A DNA stretch of 64,000 bases, taken from positions 55,235-119,234 of the forward strand of contig JBBFKY010000003.1 in NCBI GenBank assembly GCA_037481875.1, given 5' to 3'. Below are positions 1-9,542 of the stretch, in pieces (position 1 is the first letter of the stretch; each line of letters begins with the position of its first letter). The position numbers were made by a program, and so were the translations under genes. A model generated the notes under the pieces. The model was not told the origin of the DNA. It saw only the letters and a list, made by a program, of their open reading frames with translations, and did no database searches. Source of the DNA: Desulfosoma sp. Lineage in GTDB: Bacteria > Desulfobacterota > Syntrophobacteria > Syntrophobacterales > DSM-9756.

Positions 1-338
1 TCTTCACGAACCTTGTCAACCCGGTTGTTGGTCTCATCAATCCGCTGGCTAATATGGTCAATGCGCTTATTGGTTTCATCCAATCGGAAGGTTAGCTCTT
101 CACGAACTTTATCAATCCGATTGTTGGTCTCATCAATGCGCTCACTGTTGTAGTCGATGCGGCGGCCTTGTTCGATAAGCTGTACGTAGATGTTTTCAAG
201 CCGGCTGTTGAAATCATCAAGACGCCTTTCGACGCCGCCGATTCGTGTCCCCAGTTCCCCGATCTGGGCCTTGATCGATCCAATCTCCGGTACGACCAAT
301 TCCTGAATAATCGCCCGAATTGCCTCTTTGATTTCCAA
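1..338 (-). CDS. Coiled-coil repeat protein, partial (C-terminal end off the left edge)
   Basis: The frame reads without a stop from a TTG at 336-338 to the window edge, at least 112 codons. A strong ribosome-binding site (AGGAGGG) lies about 6 bases upstream of the TTG, which is why I chose this start. The first ~30 residues resemble the acidic head of small coiled-coil proteins (EIKEAIRAIIQEL). The rest is built of imperfect repeats of the type R-I/L-D-E-T-N-N/K-R-I/V-D, spaced 14 and 18 residues apart, as expected for a long heptad coiled coil. The repeats are also visible in the DNA. No catalytic domain is visible in the part present. Proteins of this style may carry a C-terminal membrane anchor or nuclease domain, which would lie outside the window. 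Function unknown. Confidence 0.7.
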   Translation of the reverse strand, partial: MEIKEAIRAIIQELVVPEIGSIKAQIGELGTRIGGVERRLDDFNSRLENIYVQLIEQGRRIDYNSERIDETNNRIDKVREELTFRLDETNKRIDHISQRIDETNNRVDKVRE

Positions 339-650
339 GGTTGACCCTCCTATTTTTAAGAACCCAAAGGGTGATTCAGAACCATTCTCCCTGACAAGCA
401 GGAACAAGATTTGTTTCAACCTTATCGAATCCTTTAGCAGGGATCAAGACAAGGACCTTCGTCCTGATAAAGCATCATTCCTTTCTTGCAGGACCTTCTT
501 TGAGAACGTTTTTGCAAGCGGACACATGGTTCGGCCCGCACAAGGCTTTCCGATAACCTTGTTTTTCCTGCGGATTCAAGGCTCTACCCTCATCTCATCG
601 AGAGATACAGACAACCGAGAACCAGGTGGGTTGTCTGAGGACGATTTCAA

Positions 651-673
651 GGGCGCACACATGGGTCCGCCCC
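651..673. repeat. Single copy of dispersed GGGCGNACACATNGGTCCGCCCC palindrome
   Basis: The sequence GGGCGCACACATGGGTCCGCCCC is a divergent copy of the palindromic element found several times at 35.1-35.5 kb and 39.1-39.3 kb. It lies between genes, as the other copies do. Confidence 0.6.
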
Positions 674-885
674 GACAGGGCCGTTCCTCGGTGAGGCGTC
701 GCAAGGACACATGTGGCGTGCCTGTATGTTGGAAATGAATCAGCAAAGAGAGGCACGGATGTTTCTACTGTAGGAAAGAGCGCTTACAGGAACATGAGTG
801 AAGCTTGATTTGGGCATGAAGATGAAAGGCCGATTATCGGGCGCTGCGGGAAGGCATCCGCATGGGCCTGGACCGTCTGAAAGGC

Positions 886-923
886 TTTCCTTTGGACCCC
901 GCCATAGTGAGGTCCAAAGGAAA
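886..923 (-). terminator. 13-bp perfect hairpin downstream of nuoG
   Basis: TTTCCTTTGGACC and its exact complement GGTCCAAAGGAAA are separated by 12 bases. The hairpin starts 8 bases past the nuoG stop codon in the direction of transcription. No clear U-tract follows, so it may be a 3'-end stabilising or processing hairpin as much as a Rho-independent terminator. Confidence 0.5.
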
Positions 924-931
924 CATGCTCA

Positions 932-3247
932 TTAAAGGCGAGCCGCAAAAAACTTGAGGGAAGGTTTGTCTTCGGAAAGACTGAGGCGTTCGGTTCCAGA
1001 CCCATCTTCTCGAATAGGCCAGCACCGTCCCTTTTTCCCCAAGGTATCATAGCGCAACGGAGCCATTTCCTTGACAAGCTGGACAGCCTCATCAAAGGCC
1101 TGGGCTCGATCCGCCGGGGCAAGATCGGCGTTTAAACGGCGAAGCAACCCTTGAATGAGATCGAAGTCCGCTCGTGCTTCGCCGGGAGGCGACATTACTA
1201 CGGACAGTTTTTGGATGCGCCGTTCGCAATTGACGGCGGTGCCTTCCTTTTCCATGAAGGCGGCTCCCGGTAGTACCACATGCGCGTAGTCACTCGCTCG
1301 GGTTTTGGCGCAATCCTGAACGATCAGGAGCTGCAGCTTGGCCAAGGCACTCTCCACGACCCGCTCCGGTAAGCCCAGATCAAAAGGATCTACGCCAACC
1401 AAGTATAAAGCCTTGAGATCTCCTTTCTCGATGGCTTCAAACATCTGGGGCCAGCTGAGGCCAGCCTCACCCGGGGGTTCCACACCCCACAGGTTGCTCA
1501 CCACCTTGCGGGCTGAGGCCTGGTTGACACTGCGGTAACCCGGCAGATACTTGGGCCAGGCCCCAAAATCCGCCGCTCCCTGAGCGTTTCCGGAAACACC
1601 GAGTGCCGCAAAACCCCCTCCCGTAATCCCTATGGAGCCCACGAGCATCTGCAGGGCCGCTCCCATACGATACAAGGCCTCGTTGGCGGGATCCTGGGCC
1701 ATGTCCGCACCGTAGATCAAAAACGCAGGTTTTCTGGAGGCGTAAAGCCGAGCGGCTTCTTGAATGTCCTGTTCCGTAAGGCCTGTGCGTTCCGCCACAT
1801 CCTGCAAACCGATCTTATCCAGGCTTCGTTCCAGTTTCTCGAATTCCAGCGTGTATTTTTCGACAAAAGCGGTATCATAGAGCTTTTCAGAAACAATGAC
1901 CTTTAGGAAACCACAAAGCAGACTGGATTCCGATCCCGGACGAATGGCCAGATGCCGTTCAGCGTTCTTAGTTAATCCAACACGATCCGGATGGGCCACG
2001 ATCATCACAGCGCCGTCACGCACCGCCTTTCTCGCTCGAAGCGCCGCGATGGCATGCTTTTCCAATGTATTGGATCCCAAGACCAGCAAGCTCTTGGCCA
2101 ATGCGATATCGTCCAGCGGATTGGTCATGGCTCCCCACCCAAGACTGCTGCTCAGCCCTTCATAAAGCGGCAGGTGCCATGGTCCGGCCAGATTGTCCAC
2201 ATTGTTGGTGCGCAAGGCTCCACGGGCCAGTTTCTGAAGCAGGTAATACTCCTCGTTGGTGAGCATGCCTCCCGCGAAAACTCCGACAGAGGCTCCTCCG
2301 TGCTTTTCAACAATTTCCGACAGCCTGCCCGCCGCCGCATCCAGAGCCTCGTCAACAGACTTGGGAACCTGCTCTCCGGAAGCTTCGCGCACCCACGCGT
2401 TGGTCAACCGATTGGGTGTGTTCACGAAATTGTAGTTGAAACGCCCTACCTTGCACAGGGCGCCCGTATTGGCCGGAGCCTCAAAGTCTCCGTGGACCGT
2501 AACCACCTTACCCTTGTACGTGTCATACACGGCGCCGCATCCCATGGGACACTGCAAGCAGATGGTCGCTCCCTTGTGCAATTCCCATGAACGCACTTCA
2601 TGACGGCCTGCTCGAAAGCCGATGGCATCGACGGGGCAAAAATCGGCACAATGTCCGCAGAATTCGCAGCCCGCATCCTGCAATGGCAATTCAAAAGCCG
2701 TGGAGATTCGCTGTTCAAAGCCGCGACCTACCTTGGTCCAGATATCGGCCCCTTGCACATCGTGACAGGCTCGAATGCATCGACGACATAAGACGCACTT
2801 GTTCATGTCGATATGCAGGTATGGATTGGGATCCGAATCCACAGGATGCTTGTGACGTTCTCCGGGATAGGCGTCCGGTTTCACACGATGCCGATAGGCC
2901 AGATCTTGCAATTCACACGCCCCTGTCGCCTGGCAGGTCATACAGGCGTTGGGATGATCCGAAAGAAGCAGTTCTAGAATGGTTTTGCGTGATTCCTGGA
3001 CTTTTTCAGAATCGGTTTCAATCACCATACCTTGCCGGGCTGGAAAGACACAGGCGGCCACCAGAGTCGACCATCCTCGCCGCACATCTTCCACGACACA
3101 GATACGGCAAGCCTCTTCCAGAGGCAGATAAGGATGATAACACAAAGTCGGGATATAGACCCCCGCCTTCTTCGCCGCATCCAGAATGGTCGCGCCTTCT
3201 TCCACCTGCACTTCTTGGCCATTGATCTTTAACGTGATCGTCGCCAT
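932..3247 (-). CDS. nuoG: NADH-quinone oxidoreductase subunit G (NuoG), iron-sulfur/molybdopterin-fold subunit
   Basis: This 771-residue subunit carries electrons from the NADH module towards the quinone arm of complex I. The N-terminal [2Fe-2S] ferredoxin domain has cysteines near residues 36-66 (CYHPY...ACRIC...AAC). It is followed by the His-Cys [4Fe-4S] segment HPNACMTC...CELQ and two ferredoxin clusters (CVLCRRCIRAC, CEFCGHCADFC). A fourth site (CLQCPMGC) begins a molybdopterin-oxidoreductase fold of about 500 residues. No Sec or Cys ligand for Mo is visible at the usual position, which fits NuoG rather than a formate dehydrogenase. It is the last gene of the nuo operon, 67 bases after the short NuoF-like gene. 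The ATG at 3247 follows GGGACGGGACAT. Confidence 0.93.
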   Translation of the reverse strand: MATITLKINGQEVQVEEGATILDAAKKAGVYIPTLCYHPYLPLEEACRICVVEDVRRGWSTLVAACVFPARQGMVIETDSEKVQESRKTILELLLSDHPNACMTCQATGACELQDLAYRHRVKPDAYPGERHKHPVDSDPNPYLHIDMNKCVLCRRCIRACHDVQGADIWTKVGRGFEQRISTAFELPLQDAGCEFCGHCADFCPVDAIGFRAGRHEVRSWELHKGATICLQCPMGCGAVYDTYKGKVVTVHGDFEAPANTGALCKVGRFNYNFVNTPNRLTNAWVREASGEQVPKSVDEALDAAAGRLSEIVEKHGGASVGVFAGGMLTNEEYYLLQKLARGALRTNNVDNLAGPWHLPLYEGLSSSLGWGAMTNPLDDIALAKSLLVLGSNTLEKHAIAALRARKAVRDGAVMIVAHPDRVGLTKNAERHLAIRPGSESSLLCGFLKVIVSEKLYDTAFVEKYTLEFEKLERSLDKIGLQDVAERTGLTEQDIQEAARLYASRKPAFLIYGADMAQDPANEALYRMGAALQMLVGSIGITGGGFAALGVSGNAQGAADFGAWPKYLPGYRSVNQASARKVVSNLWGVEPPGEAGLSWPQMFEAIEKGDLKALYLVGVDPFDLGLPERVVESALAKLQLLIVQDCAKTRASDYAHVVLPGAAFMEKEGTAVNCERRIQKLSVVMSPPGEARADFDLIQGLLRRLNADLAPADRAQAFDEAVQLVKEMAPLRYDTLGKKGRCWPIREDGSGTERLSLSEDKPSLKFFAARL

Positions 3248-3314
3248 ATGTCCCGTCCCTCTTCCGGTGCTTTCCTTTCGTTATTCGAATCCGCGCTCCT
3301 CGCGTGCTTTCGAC

Positions 3315-4190
3315 TCACTTCGCTTTCTTCTTCTTTGGAGCCATACGCTCACGGAAAGCCTTCTTCTTTTGAATCTCCACCAACGCTTGGCAGACTCCGG
3401 CGCGGCATTCCTTTTTTTCGATGTGTTCCAAGAACTCGTCCCTGAAATAAGTGATGGCGCTCAGCACAGGCTTGGTGCTGGCCATGGCGAATTGGCAGTG
3501 TGGAGCGTAAATCATGGTCTCACACAGAATGCCTAACTGTTCCAAATCGTCCAAGGTTCCTTGACCGCCCACGATGCGATCCAGGCTTTCTTGCATGCGC
3601 TTGATACCCAAACGGCACGGCACACATTTGCCGCACGAAAGGCCTTCCTCAAAATCGAGGAAGTATTTAGCCACTTCCACCATGCATACCGAATCGTCAA
3701 TGGCGGCTAAAAGGCCGCTGAACCGGTCGTAAAGAAGATCCGTTCGGTAAGAACGATCGGGATTGATCGAAAGGTACGGAAAGAGAAGCCTTCCCTTGAG
3801 CAGCGTTTCTCGAACAACTTCCGATGCGGCCTTGGGAGGCACGCCAAGATAGAAAAACCCCTTTTGAGGAAACCCTAGAAAGGGTCCCTGCCGGCATGTT
3901 CCGGAACAGCCCGTCTTGGCTTCTCCAACCGAGATCTGCAGCCCATGCTCCGCCAGGGCTCTTTCTAAAGCTTCCTTCAACGCGCCGGCATCGCAGGAGC
4001 TTTCCCCTCGCGGAGCACACACGGTCACGCATGCTTTCTTGGATCCAGGATCGCAAAAGAGCCGCTCGCTCGCCGGGGTCTTTCGGTCCGCCTCTTGTGG
4101 CGTCGATACGGCAGGCTTCAGAACCCCTCGCACGCCGCTTCGGACCTTTTCCTGAATATCCTGTGTGAGATCTTTTAACCGTTCCAACAT
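3315..4190 (-). CDS. Short NuoF-like protein without the FMN/NADH domain
   Basis: About 291 residues from ATG 4190, preceded by AAGGATAGG; an in-frame TTG at 4232 abuts the nuoN stop but looks less likely. After a basic N-terminal stretch comes a thioredoxin-like [2Fe-2S] domain with four cysteines. The first pair is spaced CX7C instead of CX4C; the second is CSGTC. The protein then goes directly to the C-terminal NuoF [4Fe-4S] domain (SCGKCVPCRLGIKRM, and a later Cys in APHCQF). The Gly-rich FMN and NADH-binding parts of NuoF are absent; full NuoF in this operon is 617 residues. The tail is lysine-rich (PKKKKAK). It sits between nuoN and nuoG, so it is probably a complex partner, perhaps an electron-entry or docking subunit. 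That role is inference. Confidence 0.85.
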   Translation of the reverse strand: MLERLKDLTQDIQEKVRSGVRGVLKPAVSTPQEADRKTPASERLFCDPGSKKACVTVCAPRGESSCDAGALKEALERALAEHGLQISVGEAKTGCSGTCRQGPFLGFPQKGFFYLGVPPKAASEVVRETLLKGRLLFPYLSINPDRSYRTDLLYDRFSGLLAAIDDSVCMVEVAKYFLDFEEGLSCGKCVPCRLGIKRMQESLDRIVGGQGTLDDLEQLGILCETMIYAPHCQFAMASTKPVLSAITYFRDEFLEHIEKKECRAGVCQALVEIQKKKAFRERMAPKKKKAK

Positions 4191-4232
4191 GGTCCTATCC
4201 TTGTTCCCTTTCAGACGACAGCGGCGCTTCAA

Positions 4233-5654
4233 TTACGGAAGCACCGCGACGGTCGCTTCCGCAAGAGCCACAAAGCGATCGGGAAAGATACCCACATACA
4301 CCATGGCGATCACCAGAGCCGCACTCATCACCCGTGTCCAGGTGTCTACGCGCACCGGCGGGTATTCTCGAACAGGCTCCAACAGATAGGCAGCCTTAAT
4401 GACGATAAGGTAGTAATAAAGGGATATGGTCGCGTTGATCATGCCAATAATGACCAGAAGCAGGTACCCCTTTTCCAGGGCCGCTGCGAAAACCAAGAAC
4501 TTACCGGTAAAACCGAGTGTCGGAGGAATGCCGGCCAACCCAAAGAGCGCCAACATGAGGGTCATGGCCAGCATGGGGGAACGCTTATGCAGTCCTGCCA
4601 ATTCCCTGATCTGCAGGTTATGCCCATCCGGGGCGACTCGAATGATCACCATAAAGCAGGCGAAGTTCATGACGAGATACGCCAAGGCGTAATACACGGC
4701 GCTGGAATACCCGCGCTGCGTCATGCACAAAATACCAATGAGCATGTAGCCGGCATGGGCGATACTGGAATAGGCCAATAGCCGTTTGATGTCCTTTTGA
4801 ACGATAGCGACCAAATTCCCAAAGGTCATGGAAAGAACCGAAAGGACAACGAGAATCTGTACCAGCAGTTCCGATTGTCCCGTGCTCATTCCCACAAACC
4901 GAATGACCATCGCAGCCGCAGCCATCTTGGACGCCGTAGCGATGTAGGTGGTCACCTGATTGGCTGCACCTTGGTACACGTCAGGTGCCCAGATATGGAA
5001 CGGGAATAAGGCCTGTTTGAAGAAAAACCCACCCAGAGCCAGCACCAAGCCCACCAAGGCCGCCGGTTGATGAAAAACACTGGGCAGTTTTTGCACAATA
5101 TCCACCACGTAAGTCGAATGAGTCACACCGAAAAGATAACTCATGCCAAAGATCATCAGCGCCGATGCCGTCGCTCCCACCATGAAATATTTGATCCCCG
5201 TTTCCACGTATTCATCGGCTCGATGGCGCATGGGAACCAGCAGATAGAGGGAATAGGATGAGAGTTCCAAAGCAATGTAGATGGTGAGCAACTCCACGGC
5301 GCTCACCAACATCATCATGGCCAGGGTGCAAATGGAAAGCAGGAAGTAAAATTCGCCGTGCTTTCTCGGCTCAATTCCCTGTAGTTCATTGCACACCAGA
5401 ATCACGAAAAACATTCCCATCGCCAGGAACACTTTGAAGACCTGGCTAAAGAGATCCACCCTGTAGGAGTCGAAAAACAGGAACCCCTCCATGCGGGCGC
5501 ATGCCACAGTCACCGCCAGCCCGATCCCCGCCAGAGGCACCGCCCAGCGGTAGAGACGCCTCGGGTCCGCTTTCTTCTCCAAAGAACAGATGAAAAACAC
5601 GGACGCCATGGCAACATAATACAATTCGGGGGTAAACAGGGTCCATTTCATCAT
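4233..5654 (-). CDS. nuoN: NADH-quinone oxidoreductase subunit N (NuoN)
   Basis: A 473-residue antiporter-like membrane subunit, hydrophobic throughout with about 14 predicted helices. The proton-antiporter core is recognisable in the segments [33 protein letters not shown] and [13 protein letters not shown], which carry the conserved Glu, Lys and His residues of the family. The length matches the family norm (about 470-490). A TTG six bases earlier is possible, but ATG 5654 is preferred. It follows nuoM by 22 bases and precedes the short NuoF-like gene. Confidence 0.95.
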   Translation of the reverse strand: MMKWTLFTPELYYVAMASVFFICSLEKKADPRRLYRWAVPLAGIGLAVTVACARMEGFLFFDSYRVDLFSQVFKVFLAMGMFFVILVCNELQGIEPRKHGEFYFLLSICTLAMMMLVSAVELLTIYIALELSSYSLYLLVPMRHRADEYVETGIKYFMVGATASALMIFGMSYLFGVTHSTYVVDIVQKLPSVFHQPAALVGLVLALGGFFFKQALFPFHIWAPDVYQGAANQVTTYIATASKMAAAAMVIRFVGMSTGQSELLVQILVVLSVLSMTFGNLVAIVQKDIKRLLAYSSIAHAGYMLIGILCMTQRGYSSAVYYALAYLVMNFACFMVIIRVAPDGHNLQIRELAGLHKRSPMLAMTLMLALFGLAGIPPTLGFTGKFLVFAAALEKGYLLLVIIGMINATISLYYYLIVIKAAYLLEPVREYPPVRVDTWTRVMSAALVIAMVYVGIFPDRFVALAEATVAVLP

Positions 5655-5676
5655 GACCAAATCATCCCTCGTCTCG

Positions 5677-7164
5677 CTACAGGCTGTTCACAAAAGGAAT
5701 CACGGCACTTTGAATCACGTCCAGAATGAGCCTTGGGAACAGGCCGAAGAAAATCAGAATGCCCACCAAAATGATGCGCGGAGATGCCAAAAAGAGTGGC
5801 ACATCGGGGATGTATTCCCACTTGGGGTTTTTGTCCCCGTAGAAGGTCTTTTGCACCACCCGAAGCATAAAGAGAGCGCTGACCACGAGTCCGGAAACCG
5901 CCAAAATACCTCGCACGGGATATGTCTTCACGGCGGAAATGAACACCAAAAGCTCCGCCCAGAAGCTGCTCATGCAGGGAACTCCGATACCGCAAAAGGC
6001 CGCCAAGATGAAAAAGGCCGAAGCCTTCGGCATGGTCTTTGACAACCCACCCAGCTCAGGGATCATCTTGGTGTGCGTCTTGTCGTAGATGTAGCCCACG
6101 GCGGAGAAGAAGAGAGCGGTCATAATGCCGTGGGAAAACATTTGAAAAACGGCCCCATTGATCCCATCGACGGTCATGGTGGCCAGTCCGAGCCCCACGA
6201 TGCCCATGTGGGACACACTGGAATACCCGATCACATATTTCAGGTCGGTCTGAGCCAAGCCTACAAAGGCTCCATAAACGATGCCGATGGTGGCCAGCAG
6301 CGCCATGAGATCCGCCCAGTACACCAACCCTTCAGGACACAGGGTCATGCCCACGCGCAAAATACCGTAGGCCCCCAACTTCATGAGAACCCCGGCGTGG
6401 ATCATGCTCACCGCCGTGGGAGCCGCCACATGGCCCACCGGAGACCATGTATGGAACGGCCACACACCCGCTAGAATACCGAAACCGAGATAGAGCAGGA
6501 CAAAGGCGATGCGCTGCACCTGGACATCAAAGCCGAGTCTTTGAAGTTCAAAGAGGTCGAAAGTCGTGCCGCCGGCCACGGCCCATAGATAGAGGATCCC
6601 GGGAAGAATGAAAGCGCTTCCTGCAAGGAGGTACAGAGTCAGCTTCATGGCTCCGTATTCCTTGCGGGTACTGCCCCAGATGGCAATCAGCGGGTACATG
6701 GGAAAGAGCGAAACGTCGTACCAGACGAAGATGAAGAAGAGGTCCATGCTCATGAAGACGCCGTAGACCCCGGCCACCAGCAAGTAGGTGAGAGCGAAGT
6801 ACTCCTTGACGCGTTTGTCCAACTCCCACATGGTCAGAACGCCGGTAAAGAGCACCACAGCCGTGAGCAAGATCATGGGCACATTGATGCCGTCCGCCGC
6901 CAAGAAATAGTAAATCCCCAGGCTCTTGACCCACAGAACCCGTTCCACGAACTGCAACCCGCTTTTTTGAGGGTCGAAGGCCACATAGAGATACAGGCTG
7001 AGCACCAGTCCTACGGCGGCAAATCCTAAACTTACCTGCTTGACCAACGTGGGGCGGTCATCGGGAATGAACAGGATGACCACAAGCGCCAGCAGCGTGG
7101 AAAAGAGGATCGCCGACAGAATCGGAAACTGCGCAAATTCCATAGCTGTCATAAGCATGCCCAC
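5677..7164 (-). CDS. nuoM: NADH-quinone oxidoreductase subunit M (NuoM)
   Basis: A 495-residue proton-pumping membrane subunit. Family landmarks are [17 protein letters not shown] (with YDVSLFPM replacing the usual WEL/SLIPM), [30 protein letters not shown] and [14 protein letters not shown]. The start is uncertain: GTG 7164, ATG 7158 and ATG 7149 are in frame and none has a strong ribosome-binding site. Length is typical. It lies between nuoL and nuoN with short gaps. Confidence 0.95.
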   Translation of the reverse strand: MGMLMTAMEFAQFPILSAILFSTLLALVVILFIPDDRPTLVKQVSLGFAAVGLVLSLYLYVAFDPQKSGLQFVERVLWVKSLGIYYFLAADGINVPMILLTAVVLFTGVLTMWELDKRVKEYFALTYLLVAGVYGVFMSMDLFFIFVWYDVSLFPMYPLIAIWGSTRKEYGAMKLTLYLLAGSAFILPGILYLWAVAGGTTFDLFELQRLGFDVQVQRIAFVLLYLGFGILAGVWPFHTWSPVGHVAAPTAVSMIHAGVLMKLGAYGILRVGMTLCPEGLVYWADLMALLATIGIVYGAFVGLAQTDLKYVIGYSSVSHMGIVGLGLATMTVDGINGAVFQMFSHGIMTALFFSAVGYIYDKTHTKMIPELGGLSKTMPKASAFFILAAFCGIGVPCMSSFWAELLVFISAVKTYPVRGILAVSGLVVSALFMLRVVQKTFYGDKNPKWEYIPDVPLFLASPRIILVGILIFFGLFPRLILDVIQSAVIPFVNSL

Positions 7165-7220
7165 TCGTGTCTATACGTTCCTATTCCTAAACATGCCCCC
7201 GTCGCCTTAGGTCGCCATGC

Positions 7221-9173
7221 TTACAAGGCAAACACCAAGACCAGGACACCCACGGCGGCCACCATGAGCACCAAGTTGTATTGAAGCATCCCTGACTGAA
7301 GGAAACTCACTGCACGGCCACCTCCGACCGTAAAGCGGCAAATACCGTCAATGCCCCCATCAATGACGCGACGATCGTTTCGCGTAAAGATGTTGGTGAA
7401 ACCGCAGTACACCAAAAGATCCAAGGCCTTGCGGTAAAAATGGTCCATGTACCAACGATTGGCGAAAAGGTTTTCCACGGCCGGAAATCTACGCAAGAAC
7501 CCCTCTTGAGTGGCCTTTTTCCAGCCGAATTCCAAGTAGGCGAAAAACACGCCACCTACAGCCAGAGTCACCGCCGTGATGAGAAGCATGTAATGACTCA
7601 GGCCGTGACCGCCGTGTTCCGCGGCTTCATGAGCATGGGAGACCGCGTCGTGACCTATGAGATAGGCCTGAAGTTCGTTTTGGAAAAAGCCCAAAACCAG
7701 TGTGATGGCGGCTAAAATCATGCACGGCCAGGCCATAGCCCAAAAAACATGCCCATGATGCCCGCCTCCATGATCGTTGGCATGCCCGTGGCCACCGCCA
7801 TGCCCTTCATGGTGCGAAGCCTCTTCAAAAGTCTGTCGCGGAAAAAGGATGAAGAAAATCAGGCGAAAACTGTAATAGGCGGTCATCAAAGCCCCAAGGA
7901 GGCCGGCTGCCAAAAAGATTTTGTTGGGATAGCCTGCAAGCACGCCAAGGATGGCTTCCTTGCTGAAAAATCCTGAGAAAGGAAAAATACCCGCCAAAGC
8001 CAGAGCCCCAACGGTCATGCAGACCATGGGAATGACCAGCTTGCGGCCACCTCCACGGCCGATTTCCCGCATGTCGTTGGTGTGGTATTCATGGATAAAT
8101 ATACCCGAGCAGAGGAACAATAGAGCCTTAAAACCGGCGTGGGTCGTCAGGTGAAAGACACCGGCAAAATAGCCGCCGGCCGCCAGGCTCATGACCATGA
8201 ACCCTAACTGGCTGACTGTGGAATAAGCCCACACCTGTTTGATATCGTAGGTGACAAATGCCATGGTGGATGCCAAAAGCGTCGTGATGGTACCGATAAC
8301 CAAGGCCACTGCCATGGCATCAGGGGATGCGGCAAAGAACGGAAAAATGCGACTCATGAGATACACACCGGCGGCAACCATGGTGGCCGAATGGAGCAGC
8401 GCACTGACCGGAGTTGGGCCTTCCATGGCATCCGGCAACCAGGTCAAGAGCGGAAACTGTGCGCTTTTTCCGATGACACCGCAAAAGATCAACAGCGCTG
8501 CCAAAGTGACCACCTGAGGATGAATGTCCCCCGCCTGAGCCGCGGCGTTCATGTTCAGAATACCCAGATCCCCAAACCCCAAAAGGACCGCGATAATGCC
8601 CAGGAAAAAGCCGATGTCTCCGAGTCGGGTCATGACAAAGGCCTTTTTGCCGGCCTGCGACGCGCTCCATTTTTCGTAGTAGTACCCAATCAACAAGTAG
8701 GAGGCGAGCCCCACCAATTCCCAGAAGATGTAGAGCTGCAGCATGCCTGGAGCGATGACCATGGTCATCATGGCCCAGGCAAAGAGCGATTGAAAAGCAT
8801 AGTACCGGCTGAAACCCGGATCCCCGTGCATGTAGCCGATGGAGTACACCTGCACCAGGAAGCTGATCACCGCCACAATGGTCAACATGAGAAGACTGAG
8901 GCGATCCAGAAGGAACCCAAAGGGAATGACCATATCGCTGGAAATGATCCATGCCCATTGGTAATCCACGGGCGCCGGTGCGTGACGCAAGGTGAGCAGC
9001 AGATACAGGGCGCTGCCTAAACACACCGTGATGGCGCTCACCGAAATGGCACACGAAACCTTTGGGTAGGCTCGAGTGAAAATCAGAATCACCGCCATGG
9101 ACAAAAACGGTAAGGTGGCACAGGCCAAAGCCGCGGTCAGAATCGGATCATGCGGTAGCCACATCATGGACAT
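7221..9173 (-). CDS. nuoL: NADH-quinone oxidoreductase subunit L (NuoL)
   Basis: A 650-residue antiporter-like subunit, the distal proton pump of complex I. It has the typical segments FWELVGLASYLLIGYYYE, KAFVMTRLGDIGF, PLLTWLPDAMEGPTPVSALLHSATMVAAG, VWAYSTVSQLGFM and HAGFKALLFLCSG. A cytoplasmic/periplasmic loop near residues 445-475 is strikingly rich in His and Gly (HHEGHGGGHGHANDHGGGHHGH), a feature seen in some NuoL homologues and possibly metal binding. ATG 9173 has AAGGA very close; ATG 9167 would have better spacing. Confidence 0.95.
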   Translation of the reverse strand: MSMMWLPHDPILTAALACATLPFLSMAVILIFTRAYPKVSCAISVSAITVCLGSALYLLLTLRHAPAPVDYQWAWIISSDMVIPFGFLLDRLSLLMLTIVAVISFLVQVYSIGYMHGDPGFSRYYAFQSLFAWAMMTMVIAPGMLQLYIFWELVGLASYLLIGYYYEKWSASQAGKKAFVMTRLGDIGFFLGIIAVLLGFGDLGILNMNAAAQAGDIHPQVVTLAALLIFCGVIGKSAQFPLLTWLPDAMEGPTPVSALLHSATMVAAGVYLMSRIFPFFAASPDAMAVALVIGTITTLLASTMAFVTYDIKQVWAYSTVSQLGFMVMSLAAGGYFAGVFHLTTHAGFKALLFLCSGIFIHEYHTNDMREIGRGGGRKLVIPMVCMTVGALALAGIFPFSGFFSKEAILGVLAGYPNKIFLAAGLLGALMTAYYSFRLIFFILFPRQTFEEASHHEGHGGGHGHANDHGGGHHGHVFWAMAWPCMILAAITLVLGFFQNELQAYLIGHDAVSHAHEAAEHGGHGLSHYMLLITAVTLAVGGVFFAYLEFGWKKATQEGFLRRFPAVENLFANRWYMDHFYRKALDLLVYCGFTNIFTRNDRRVIDGGIDGICRFTVGGGRAVSFLQSGMLQYNLVLMVAAVGVLVLVFAL

Positions 9174-9233
9174 CGTCCTTCACACGCTGAAGTTACAGAT
9201 GACAAGCACACCCACACCATGACGCGTCGGCTC

Positions 9234-9542
9234 TCAGCCGCGCAGCCGCTGGGCCCGCTCGATATTGATGGAGCGCAGCCTGCGGAAAAGCGCCAAGATA
9301 ATGCTTAAGCCGATGGCCGCTTCCGCCGCCGCGATGCCCATGACAAACAGGGCCACGATCTGCCCCACAGCCGGCTCCGGTGCCAGGAAGCGGTTAAAGG
9401 CCATAAAATTAAGGTTTGCGCCGTTGAGCATGAGTTCGATGGAAATCAACATGCCGATGAGGTTTCGGCGCATGAGCACTCCGAAGAGTCCCAGGCTGAA
9501 AAGCGCCGCCGCGACGATTAAATAGACGCTGAGCGAATTCAC
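9234..9542 (-). CDS. nuoK: NADH-quinone oxidoreductase subunit K (NuoK)
   Basis: A 102-residue three-helix membrane subunit. The conserved acidic residues are in ISIELMLNGANLNF and the second helix in GIAAAEAAIGLSI, as in the family. Its start overlaps the nuoJ stop by four bases (ATGA), indicating translational coupling. Confidence 0.96.
   Translation of the reverse strand: MNSLSVYLIVAAALFSLGLFGVLMRRNLIGMLISIELMLNGANLNFMAFNRFLAPEPAVGQIVALFVMGIAAAEAAIGLSIILALFRRLRSINIERAQRLRG

Larger units (their letters stand above)
339..931. other. Intergenic region, no supported gene
   Basis: I see no convincing gene here. The longest open frame (328-738, plus strand) has no good ribosome-binding site, no recognisable motif, and crosses a dispersed palindrome at 651-673. 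The stretch also holds the hairpin just downstream of nuoG. Confidence 0.6.

Noticed and set aside
328-738. Plus-strand frame of 136 codons at the left end
   Set aside because: It crosses the TTG start region of the opposite gene and the dispersed palindrome, with no motif or ribosome-binding site.
932-3247. Formate dehydrogenase alpha subunit instead of NuoG
   Set aside because: The fold is shared, but it lies at the end of a complete nuo operon and has no visible Sec/Cys Mo ligand.
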